Origin: Aerophototrophica crusticola | GTDB taxonomy: Bacteria; Pseudomonadota; Alphaproteobacteria; Azospirillales; Azospirillaceae | Direction: 5' to 3' | Assembly: GCA_001939945.1 (NCBI GenBank) | Contig: MOEB01000013.1 | Span: forward strand, 44,807 to 108,806 | Length of the DNA stretch: 64,000 bases | Part shown: in pieces, positions 10,968-21,100 of the stretch | How the letters are laid out: each line of letters starts with the position of its first letter | Position numbering within the stretch: the first letter of the stretch is position 1 | Made by a program: the position numbers and the translations under genes | The notes under the pieces: generated by a model | What the model saw: the letters and a program-made list of their open reading frames with translations, nothing else | Told to the model about the DNA's origin: nothing | The model's database searches: none

Positions 10968-12236
10968 TCACGGCTCCGGCCAGGGTTCCTCCGCCGGGAT
11001 GACCGGCCGGTCCGGCAGCCGGCGCAGCACCTTGTCGATGTAATCGGACAGGGCGGCTGCCGTGCCCACGTCGCGCCCCTGCGCCTCCGACAGGTACCAG
11101 CGGTGCTCCAGCACCTGGAAGTACAGCTCCGGGTCGTCCAGCTTGCCGCGCAAATCTTCCGGCACGGCGTCCAGCAGGGGGGCGTAGATCTCGTGCAGCC
11201 AGCGGTGCGCGGCCGCCCCCTCCGGCAGGGGCCGGCCCTCCGCCAGTTCCAGCCGCGCCTTGAAGCGGCGGATGTCGTTCAGCAACTGGCGGCTCTGGTT
11301 CTCCTCCGCGTCCAGCCCGGTCAGCTGGTGCAGGCGCCGCTTGTGGTGCCCTGCCTCCACCACCTTGGGCCGCATGACCAGCCGCAGCCCCTCCCGCCGG
11401 CCGGGGACCCGGTTGGGCAGGTCGTCCGCCGTGACCAGGTCCAACTCCTCCACGTCGAAGCCGAAATCGTTCAGGGCCTTGATGCGGGTCTGCACCCGGT
11501 ATTGCTCCTCCGGCCCGAACACCTCGTCCCGCGTCAGCTCATGCCACAGCCTGTGGTACCGGACCTCCATCTCCTCCGCCACGGCCAGGGGGTCGAAGCC
11601 GTCGGGCAGGCCGGGGCCGGCGGCCAGGTCCATCAGCTCCCCCGCCATGTTCAGCCGCGCCAGCTCCACGTCATAGGCGCGCATGCCGTCGGACATCTCC
11701 GGGTGCAGCTCCCCCGTCTCCGCGTCCACCAGATAGGCCGCCAAGCGGCCGGCGTCGCGGCGGAACAGGGTGTTGGACAGGGAGCAGTCGCCCCAGTAGA
11801 AGCCGGCGATGTGCAACCGGATCAGCAGGTCCACCAGCGCGTCCAGCAGCTTGTCCCCGCGGGCCAGCGGGTCGCCCCCCTCGAACAGCACGCGATAGGG
11901 CATGGCCCGCTCCAGGTAGCGGGTGACCAGGATGGTCATCAGGGGCCGCCCCTCCGGGCTGATCCGGCCCGTCACCAGCCCCACCGCCTCCACCGACGGC
12001 AAGCCGCGGTCCCGCAGGGTGCGGAGCAGCTCATACTCCCGCAGCGCCACCCGCTCCGGCACCTCCTTCAGGGCGAAGACCGTGTCGCCGTCGCCATGGA
12101 CGAAGCGCACCACGTTGCGGCTGATGCCCCGGGGCATCTGCACCAGCAGCTCATCCGGCCAGGTCTCCAGCGGCAGTTCCCAGGGCAGGCCCACGCCCAG
12201 GGCGAAGCTGTCGGCGGCGGTCAGCTTGATGCGCAT
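10968..12236 (-). CDS. DUF4032 protein with kinase-like fold (lipopolysaccharide-kinase-like)
   Basis: A 422-residue protein of the DUF4032 family. The N-terminal two thirds look like a protein-kinase-like fold. FALKEVPERVALREYELLRT supplies a candidate ATP-binding Lys and helix-C Glu. HIAGFYWGDCSLSNTLFRR resembles the catalytic loop (Asp then Asn), and YLVDAETGEL supplies the metal Asp in place of DFG. The C-terminal DUF4032 region follows (about 290-400). No signal peptide or TM segment, so cytoplasmic. It lies downstream of malQ on the same strand, 251 bp away with a paired palindrome between them. Family function is unknown; kinase activity is inferred from the motifs. It ends near the chemoreceptor gene but is probably a separate unit. 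Confidence 0.85.
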   Translation of the reverse strand: MRIKLTAADSFALGVGLPWELPLETWPDELLVQMPRGISRNVVRFVHGDGDTVFALKEVPERVALREYELLRTLRDRGLPSVEAVGLVTGRISPEGRPLMTILVTRYLERAMPYRVLFEGGDPLARGDKLLDALVDLLIRLHIAGFYWGDCSLSNTLFRRDAGRLAAYLVDAETGELHPEMSDGMRAYDVELARLNMAGELMDLAAGPGLPDGFDPLAVAEEMEVRYHRLWHELTRDEVFGPEEQYRVQTRIKALNDFGFDVEELDLVTADDLPNRVPGRREGLRLVMRPKVVEAGHHKRRLHQLTGLDAEENQSRQLLNDIRRFKARLELAEGRPLPEGAAAHRWLHEIYAPLLDAVPEDLRGKLDDPELYFQVLEHRWYLSEAQGRDVGTAAALSDYIDKVLRRLPDRPVIPAEEPWPEP

Positions 12237-12313
12237 TGCGGGTCATCCAGCACGGAGGGCGGGCGCTTGCTCGGGCGGACCCGGCATGGGGTGGCGTCGA
12301 ACACTACCCAACC

Positions 12314-12446
12314 GTCCCCTCCCCCTGAGGGGGAGGGACAGGGAGAGGGGTTAGGACCTTTCCGGAAAGGGAAGCCTGTGAAAAGGCGCCTGCTGTCCTG
12401 GTCTCACCACCCCTCTCCCTGTCCCTCTCCCCCTGGGAGAGGGGAC
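12314..12446. repeat. Paired C-rich palindromic repeat (CCCTCTCC family)
   Basis: Two arms of about 38 bp (12314-12351 and 12409-12446) are near-perfect reverse complements, and each contains its own GGGGGAGGG/CCCTCCCCC hairpin. The same CCCTCTCCCC..GGGGAGAGGG motif recurs at 23739, 31130 and 41484, always between genes. Looks like a REP/BIME-type family. Confidence 0.7.
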
Positions 12447-12487
12447 GCGACCGCATCGTCCAGCCTTGTCCCCGGCGAGGTTCGGCC

Positions 12488-14017
<1,530 letters not shown>

Positions 14018-14404
14018 CGGGATCGTCTGTCAGGGGTGGGCCGGTTACGGGCGGTATGTCGGGATCGTTGCGGCGAACGCAAGGTTGCGGCGGCTGCAAT
14101 TTTGTAACGATACTACGGTGGGTCCCCCACCGGTCAAATCACAAACGGTGGACACGGGCCCGACCGGGGCGGGGGTCTGCTTTCCCTGGCCGGAGCGTGT
14201 GGCCGGCAGCTACCGCCAATGCGCTGCGGCCTTGCCCCGGGCTTGCGTGATCCGGTAACGCTGTTACAGTGTTAGGCCGGTTGGGCGTTCGTGGCGGTAC
14301 CGCCGTGCCCGGCCCCGGCGCGACGCCAACGGACCACCGCCAACGGACCACCCTGGGCACCGCCCACGAGGACCATTCCCGGCCCCTGCCAAGGCGCATC
14401 CCCC
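14018..14404. promoter_or_regulatory. Divergent control region with GTAAC-GCT-GTTAC palindrome
   Basis: 387 bp between two divergent genes. GTAAC (14255-14259), GCT, GTTAC (14263-14267) forms a short palindrome about 140 bp upstream of the plus-strand gene. A candidate operator for shared control; no clear promoter hexamers could be paired. Confidence 0.35.
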
Positions 14405-17400
14405 ATGCCTCCCTCGCTCCTGCCGCTGGCCGGCCCGGTCGGGTCCGACCCCGCCAAGGCCGCCCTCGACCGACTGCACGACCATGTGGCGAAGGTGATC
14501 CTGTCCCGGCAGCACCCGGTGACCGGGCTGCTGCCGGCCAGCACGGCGGTGACGGTGCATGGCAACTACACCCACGCCTGGGTGCGGGACAATGTCTACA
14601 GCATCATCGGCCCCTGGGCCCTGGCCCTGGCCTATCGCCGCCGCGGCGATTCCGCCGCCCGGGCGCGCCTCTTGGAGCAGAGCGTGGTCAAGACCATGCG
14701 CGGCCTGCTCCAGGCCATGATGAAGCAGGCCGCGAAGGTGGAGCGGTTCAAGCACACCCAGGACCCCCTGGACAGCCTGCACGCCATCTATTCGGCCAGC
14801 ACGGGCGAGGCGGTGGCCCCCGACGACGGCTGGGGCCATCTGCAGGTGGACGCCACCTCCCTGTTCCTGCTGATGCTGGCGCAGATGACCCGGTCGGGCC
14901 TGTCGCTGGTCTATACGATGGACGAGGTGGCCTTCGTCCAGAACCTGGTCCACTACATCGGCCCGGCCTACCGCATCGCCGACTACGGCATGTGGGAGCG
15001 GGGGCGGAAGATCAATGACGGGGCGGTGGAGCTGAACGCCAGCTCCATCGGCATGGCCAAGGCCGCGCTGGAGGCGCTCCAGGGCCTGGACCTGTTCGGG
15101 GAGGACGGGGGCCGCGTCGCCGTCGTCCACGCCGTGCCGGATGAGATCGCCCGCGCCCGGGCGACGCTGGAGGCGCTGCTGCCCCGCGAGTCCGGCTCGA
15201 AGGAGGTGGACGCCGCAGTCCTGTCCGTCATCGGCTGGCCCGCCTTCGCGGTGGAGGACCCCGCCGTCCTGGCCCGCACGCGGCGGGAGATCGTGGAGAA
15301 GCTGGAAGGCCCCTGGGGCGCCAAGCGCTTCCTGCGCGATGGCCACCAGACCGCCCTGGAGGACCACAGCCGCTTGCACTATGAGGCGGGGGAGCTGGAA
15401 CGCTTCCGCGGCATCGAGTCCGAATGGCCGCTGTTCTTCACCTACCAGTACGTCACCGCCCTGATGCTGTGCGACCGGGCCACGGCCACCTCCTACCGGG
15501 CGAAGCTGGACGGGCTGCTGGTGGAGCGTTACGGCGAGGCCCTGCTGCCCGAGCTGTACCTGGTCCCGGCCGAGTTGGCGGAAGCCGAGCGTGCCGCCCC
15601 CGGCAGCCAGCCCCGCGTGCCCAACGAGAACGTGCCCCTGCTCTGGGCGCAGAGCCTGTACGTGCTGGGCCTGCTGCTGGAGGAAGGGCTGCTTTCCCCC
15701 GGCGACGTGGACCCGCTGGGCCGGCGGGACCGGGTGGGCCTGAAGCCGCCCGTGCCCCTGCGGCTGGTGGTGCTGGCGGAAGATGAGGGGGTGCGCATGG
15801 CCCTGCGCCAGCGGGGCATACAGGCCCAGACCCTGGCCCAGGCGGGCGGGGCCATCCATGTCTGCCATGCGGATGTGCTGGGCCGGGCCCTGTCGTCCCT
15901 GGGCGCCTGCCCGGCCCTGGGCCTGACCGGCCGGCCGCCGCGGCGGCTGGGCAGCCTGGTCACGGCCAACGGCTTCCGCCTGTCCGGCCAGCCTACCGTC
16001 TTCGTCCCGTCCTTCGTGGATGAGGCGGACGGTTTCTATTTCACCCTCGACCCCTGCTTCGTGGGGGAGCGGTTGCTGGCCGAGGTGGCCTATGTCAACC
16101 GGAACTGGACCTATGGCCGCCCGCCGCTGATGGTGCTGCCGGTGACCCGCTCCATGGCCGGGGCGCCGGCCTTCGACACCCTGGCCCAGACCCTGGCGGA
16201 CCTGCTGGCCGGCCGGGTGCCCGACCTGGCCGTGCGGGGCGGGGAGCTGGGGGAAAGCTTCGCCGCCACCCGGGTGGTGTCCCTGGACGGGGCCGCCCCC
16301 GGCGTGCCCATGGGCCCCGCCGCCGGTCGCGGGCCCGCCAGCCCCGGCCCGGCCGAGTTGGACCGCCTGTCCCTGGCAGAGGCCGGCGCGGAGGGCTGGG
16401 ACGATGACCTCTACCGCGCCGCGGCGCAGGTGGGCCGCTGGGACCTGGTGCGCCGCGCCGCCGCCCGGCTGGGCCGCCATGACGAGCGGTTGCAGGACGC
16501 GGTGAAGGAACTGGTGGTGCGGCAGAAGCGGGTGCTGCTCGGCCCGCCCGGCGACCCCAGCCTGGCCATCGACCGGCCCATGGACAACGCCGCCATCACC
16601 GCCCGCCTGTCCGCCGCGGCCGGCGGTGACCCGGCCCTCGCCATGCTGCATGAGGAGGTGCTGCTGTTCTGCGGCACCCTGGTGAAGGGCAGCCCCGACC
16701 TGTTCGCCCATGTGCTGACCGTGCGGCCGGTGGATCTGGCCGGCCTGCTGGTGCGCGGCCTGATGCGGGAACGGGGGCTGGACCTCGCCGCCGCCCGACT
16801 GCGGCTGGAGCAGGAAAGCCCCCATGCCGTGCTGACCCGCCTGCGCCGGCTGGTCAGCGCCTGCCCCGGCATGACGGGGGAGTTCTGCCTGCCCGTCCTG
16901 TCCCGCAGCATCCTGTCGGACCCGGCGGACGCCCCGCCCGGCTTCGGCCTGGACGCCCAGGACGGCGCCTGGGCCGCCCACGCGCTGGCCACGGGCGGTG
17001 ACTGGTGGGCTTGGCGCGACGTGACCGGCACCCTGTTGCCGGTACCGGAAGCCTTCTTCGCCCGGGTCTGGGACGTGCTGGAACATTGCGAGGCCCTGGC
17101 CCTGGCCGACCCGGGCAATCCCGCCCACCGGCTGGACAGCACCCTGCTGCGCGCCGACCGCACCCCGGCGGAACGGGACTTCGCCCGCGAGGTGGAATCC
17201 CGCCTGGACCGCATCGGCAGCCCGGAATACCGGCAGTTGACGGTAGAGGCCCTGTGGGCCGTGTCGGAACTGCTCCGCGCCCGGCCCGACCTGGCCGTGG
17301 CCGGCACGCTCGCCACCGACGACCTGCTGGCGGCGGCCGTGCGCCGCCACTGGCAGGCCCTGGCCCCGGATGGATCGGACCTGCCGGCAGAGGCCTGGCA

Positions 17401-17500
17401 GCGCTTCTACGCCCTGTCCCCGGCCCGTGTGGCCGAACACGTGGCCGCCGCCTTCCTGTCCCGCGCCGCCGCGATGCCCAGGGTGGGGCGGGCGGCGTAA
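14405..17500 (+). CDS. Phosphorylase b kinase alpha/beta-subunit-like protein (GH15-related)
   Basis: A 1031-residue cytoplasmic protein (no signal or TM seen) that strikingly resembles the animal phosphorylase kinase regulatory alpha subunit along its length. Shared-looking blocks include YTHAWVRDNVYSI, GHLQVDATSLFLLMLAQMT, DEVAFVQNLVHYI, YGMWERGRK, ELNASSIGMAKAALEAL, LHYEAGELERF, ESEWPLFFTYQY and LWAQSLYVLGLLLEEG. These cover the GH15-like glucoamylase barrel (about residues 10-420). The rest follows the order of the alpha/beta-subunit C-terminal region, including VRRAAARLGRHDERLQDAVK and VVRQKRVLLGPP. ATG 14405 was chosen because the upstream frame is low-complexity. The gene is divergent from malQ. 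Whether it hydrolyses or merely binds glucan is unknown, and no catalytic gamma-subunit kinase of the animal type is in the window. The eukaryote comparison is from memory of the family, not a search. Confidence 0.88.
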   Translation: MPPSLLPLAGPVGSDPAKAALDRLHDHVAKVILSRQHPVTGLLPASTAVTVHGNYTHAWVRDNVYSIIGPWALALAYRRRGDSAARARLLEQSVVKTMRGLLQAMMKQAAKVERFKHTQDPLDSLHAIYSASTGEAVAPDDGWGHLQVDATSLFLLMLAQMTRSGLSLVYTMDEVAFVQNLVHYIGPAYRIADYGMWERGRKINDGAVELNASSIGMAKAALEALQGLDLFGEDGGRVAVVHAVPDEIARARATLEALLPRESGSKEVDAAVLSVIGWPAFAVEDPAVLARTRREIVEKLEGPWGAKRFLRDGHQTALEDHSRLHYEAGELERFRGIESEWPLFFTYQYVTALMLCDRATATSYRAKLDGLLVERYGEALLPELYLVPAELAEAERAAPGSQPRVPNENVPLLWAQSLYVLGLLLEEGLLSPGDVDPLGRRDRVGLKPPVPLRLVVLAEDEGVRMALRQRGIQAQTLAQAGGAIHVCHADVLGRALSSLGACPALGLTGRPPRRLGSLVTANGFRLSGQPTVFVPSFVDEADGFYFTLDPCFVGERLLAEVAYVNRNWTYGRPPLMVLPVTRSMAGAPAFDTLAQTLADLLAGRVPDLAVRGGELGESFAATRVVSLDGAAPGVPMGPAAGRGPASPGPAELDRLSLAEAGAEGWDDDLYRAAAQVGRWDLVRRAAARLGRHDERLQDAVKELVVRQKRVLLGPPGDPSLAIDRPMDNAAITARLSAAAGGDPALAMLHEEVLLFCGTLVKGSPDLFAHVLTVRPVDLAGLLVRGLMRERGLDLAAARLRLEQESPHAVLTRLRRLVSACPGMTGEFCLPVLSRSILSDPADAPPGFGLDAQDGAWAAHALATGGDWWAWRDVTGTLLPVPEAFFARVWDVLEHCEALALADPGNPAHRLDSTLLRADRTPAERDFAREVESRLDRIGSPEYRQLTVEALWAVSELLRARPDLAVAGTLATDDLLAAAVRRHWQALAPDGSDLPAEAWQRFYALSPARVAEHVAAAFLSRAAAMPRVGRAA

Positions 17501-17534
17501 GGGGGCGTCGCTCAGTCCTTCAATTTAGGGGAAA

Positions 17535-17555
17535 TGTGCTTCCCCCGCGAAGGCG
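17535..17555. repeat. Single GCGAAGGCGGGGG-family repeat
   Basis: CTTCCCCCGCGAAGGCGGGGG: one copy of a short hairpin repeat found as inverted pairs at 27203, 36210 and 54434. It lies between the phosphorylase-kinase-like gene and a convergent small gene. Confidence 0.6.
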
Positions 17556-17607
17556 GGGGAGGCATCCACCTTTTAATCACCGGAAAAGCCGCGGGAAGAG
17601 GACGCCC

Positions 17608-17967
17608 TCACCACTTCCGCTCGGTCTTCAGCCCGCCCGTGTTCAGGGCGTCCAGGATGCCGCCGCCGCTGGGCTTGCCGGCCGGGCGGGACAGGCGGGG
17701 GTTGGTGCGGCGGTTGGCCCGCTCCATCACCTTGATGGCCGTCTCGGTGGCGTCGGTGTGGATGCGCCGGCGCACGTCCGGCTCCAGGGACTCGAAGGCC
17801 TGCTGGGCGAAGGTCAGGGCGGACTCGGACTTGGTCTCCACCACCTGCCGCAGGGCGTTGGCCGCCATCAGGCATTCCAGCCGCTCCGGCCCGGTGATGT
17901 CGTCCAGCACGTTCGCCAGGATACCGATCGCCTCCAGCATCTTGGGATCGTTCAACTGCAGGGACAT
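17608..17967 (-). CDS. Hypothetical helical protein, 119 residues
   Basis: I do not recognise this protein. From ATG 17967 (GGAGG 9 nt upstream on the minus strand, which decides the start over the longer frame) it encodes MSLQLNDPKMLEAIGILANV and a largely alpha-helical protein of 119 residues with no signal peptide, TM segment or Cys cluster. The tail is basic and flexible (NRRTNPRLSRPAGKPSGGG, ending LKTERKW). Codon use is like its neighbours, so it is probably a real resident gene. It lies 220 bp from uvrD on the opposite strand with a palindrome between them. Function unknown. Confidence 0.75.
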   Translation of the reverse strand: MSLQLNDPKMLEAIGILANVLDDITGPERLECLMAANALRQVVETKSESALTFAQQAFESLEPDVRRRIHTDATETAIKVMERANRRTNPRLSRPAGKPSGGGILDALNTGGLKTERKW

Positions 17968-18090
17968 CACGACAGACCTCCGGACCTCGATAACCCCATC
18001 TTTCCACCCCTTGCGCCGGACCGCAACGCCCACGCAAGCGATAGGGACCAGTTAACCCAGCGGCACGGGGCATAGCTCCATGCCGCTGGG

Positions 18091-18118
18091 GGCCGGTGAT
18101 CGGCCGCGATCACCGGCC
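18091..18118. promoter_or_regulatory. 11-bp-arm inverted repeat upstream of uvrD
   Basis: GGCCGGTGATC (18091-18101), six bases, GATCACCGGCC (18108-18118): a perfect inverted repeat about 70 bp before the uvrD start. It has no U-run, so an operator or structured leader is as likely as a terminator. Confidence 0.4.
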
Positions 18119-18187
18119 ACGGACATAAGGCCATGTCGCCCGCGAGGGGAAGACTCAGGCGCTCCCCGTGCTATATATGTTCTCACC

Positions 18188-21100
18188 ATGACCGACCTGT
18201 TCTCCCCCCCGCCCGCCGGCCCCGGCGGCAAAGGCCCCGCCCCGGCGTACCCCGCCCCGGCCCACCTGCCCTACCTGCAGGGCCTGAACCCCATGCAGCG
18301 CGCGGCGGTGGAGGCGCTGGACGGCCCCGTCCTGGTGCTGGCGGGGGCCGGCACCGGCAAGACCCGGGTGCTGACCACCCGGCTGGCCCATTTGCTGCTG
18401 ACCCGCCGGGCCAACCCCTGGCAGGTGCTCACCGTCACCTTCACCAACAAGGCCGCGCGGGAGATGCGCGACCGGGTGGACAATTTGCTAGGCGGCCAGT
18501 CGGAGGGCTGGTGGATGGGCACCTTCCACGCCCTCGCCGCCCGCATCCTGCGCCGCCATGCGGAGCTGGTGGGCCTGAAGCCCAACTTCACCATCCTGGA
18601 CACGGACGACCAGATCCGCCTGCTGAAGCAGATCCTGGAGGCGGAGAACATCGATTCGAAGAAGTGGCCCGCCCGGGTCATCCTGAACGCCATCGAGCGC
18701 TGGAAGGACCGCGCCCTGACGCCTGACCGGCTGAAGCGGGAGGACACGGGCGACGTGGCCAACGGCAAGCTGCTGGACATCTACCGCCAGTACCAGGACC
18801 GCCTGCGCACCCTGAACGCCTGCGACTTCGGCGACCTGCTGCTGCACAACATCACCCTGTTCCAGACCCACGACGACGTGCTGAAGGAGTACCAGAACCG
18901 CTTCCGCTACATCCTGGTGGACGAGTACCAGGACACCAACGTGGGGCAGTATCTGTGGCTCCGCCTTCTGGCCCAAGCGCACAAGAACATCTGCTGCGTG
19001 GGCGACGACGACCAGTGCGTCGCCGCCGGGACCCCGGTCACCCTGGCAGATGGTTCCACCCGGCCGGTGGAGCAGGTGCGGGAGGGGGACTTGGTCCTTT
19101 CCGCCCAGGGCGGCGGCCGGTTCGGGCCGTCCCGCGTGCTGCGGGTCCACGCCAAGCGGCATGATGGCCCCCTGGTGCGGGTGACGCTGGAGGACGGCAC
19201 GACCCTCACCAGCACGCCGGAGCACCGGCACTTCGCCGGCTACCGGCTGGGCACGGCGCCCCAGCTCCACTTCACCTACCTGATGTGGAAGCGGGGCTTC
19301 GGCTTCCGCGTCGGCACCTCCCAGACCTACACCAAGGGCCAGGCTCAGCCGGTCCTCGGTTTCGAGTTGCGCTGCCGGGGGGAGCATGCGGACGCCCTGT
19401 GGATTCTGGAGACCCACGACAGCGAGAACGAGGCGCGCTTCCGGGAATACGCCCTGTCCCTGGACTATGGCATCCCCACCTTCCCCTTCGTGGCCCGGCC
19501 CGGCGGCTCCACCAAGGGGCTGGTGCATGACCAGAAGTGGCTGGACCGGCTGTACCGGGAACGGCCGACGGAAGAGGCGGGGGAACGGCTGCTGGCCGAT
19601 TTCGGCCTGGACCGCGCCTTCCCCCATTACCGGCCCCAGTCCCACACCGGCCGCCGCCGCAACGTGACCGTCACCCTGTGCGGGGAGAACCGGGGCGGGC
19701 GGCCGCTGCACCGCATCTCCGTCATCGGCAGCGACTATGCCGACGCCGAGGCCCTGATGGGGATCGGCATGTCGGTCCGCCCGGTGAAGAAGGGCAACCC
19801 TGGCTGGCGGTACGAGACGGCCATGGCCGACCTTGGGGCCCTGATGGGCATCGCCGACCGCATCCGCGACGCCTTCCACGGCGACGTGGACCTGGTGCAG
19901 TACGCCCGTTTCGGGGCGGGGGAGGGTACCGAGGCCGGCGAGGGCGACGGAGAGGTGGTCGTCGAGGCGAAGGCCAAGGCGCGCAGCAGCTTGCCCATGC
20001 TGCCCGCCGCCTCCGTCCGGCGGGGCATGTCCATGTTCCGGGCCGACGGGAGCCTTGCCGTGGTCCGGTCGGTGGAGCTGGTGTCCAGCGGCACGACAGT
20101 CCATGACCTGGACGTGGAGCGCACCCACAACTTCATCGCCAACGGCATCGTCACCCACAATTCGATCTACGGCTGGCGCGGGGCGGAGGTGGGCAACATC
20201 CTGCGCTTCGAGCATGATTTCCCAGGCGCCCAGGTGATCCGGCTGGAGCAGAACTATCGCTCCACCTCCCACATCCTCGGCGCCGCCCATGGCATCATCG
20301 CCAACAACCAGGGCCGCCTGGGCAAGCAGCTCTGGACGGAGATGGACGGGGGGGAGAAGGTCCGCGTCCGCGGCGTCTGGGACGCGGAGGAGGAGGCGCG
20401 CTGGATCGGGGATGAGGTGGAATCCCTGCAGCGCAAGGGAATCTCCCTCGCCCACATGGCGGTGCTGGTCCGCGCCGGCTTCCAGACCCGCGAGTTCGAG
20501 GAGCGGTTCATCACTCTCGGCCTGCCCTACAAGGTGATCGGCGGCCCCCGCTTCTATGAGCGGCAGGAAATCCGGGACGCCCTGGCCTACCTCCGCGTCA
20601 TCGCCAGCCCCGACGATGACCTTGCGTTCGAGCGCATCATCAACGTGCCCAAGCGCGGCATCGGCCCCGCCACGGTGCAGCAGCTCTATGAGACGTCCCG
20701 CCGCCTGGGCGTGCCCCTGACGGAGGCCACCTGGCGCCTGACCGAGACGGACGAGCTGAAGCCCAAGGTGCGCGCCACCCTGCGCGACCTGACCCAGGAC
20801 ATGTTCCGCTGGCGCTCCCAGATGGACCGGGTGCCGCACACGGAGCTGGCCCAGACCATCCTGGACGAGAGCGGCTACACCCGCATGTGGCAGGAGGACA
20901 AGACGCCGGAGGCCCCCGGCCGGTTGGAAAACCTGAAGGAGCTGATCAACGCCATGGGCGAGTTCGAGAACCTGACCGGGTTCCTCGAGCACGTTTCCCT
21001 GGTCATGGAGAACGCGGACTCAGCCGGCGCGGAGCAGATCTCCCTCATGACCCTGCACGGGGCCAAGGGTCTGGAGTTCGACGTGGTCTTCCTGCCGGGC

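Noticed and set aside
14264..17440. 1058-codon minus-strand open frame opposite the phosphorylase-kinase-like gene
   Set aside because: Shadow frame caused by high third-position GC; repetitive His/Gln/Gly composition and no start signal.
18907..20160. Possibility that the extra segment in uvrD is a frameshift or misassembly
   Set aside because: The frame is continuous, begins with Cys and ends His-Asn before Ser, and has the ordered intein blocks A, B, F and G.
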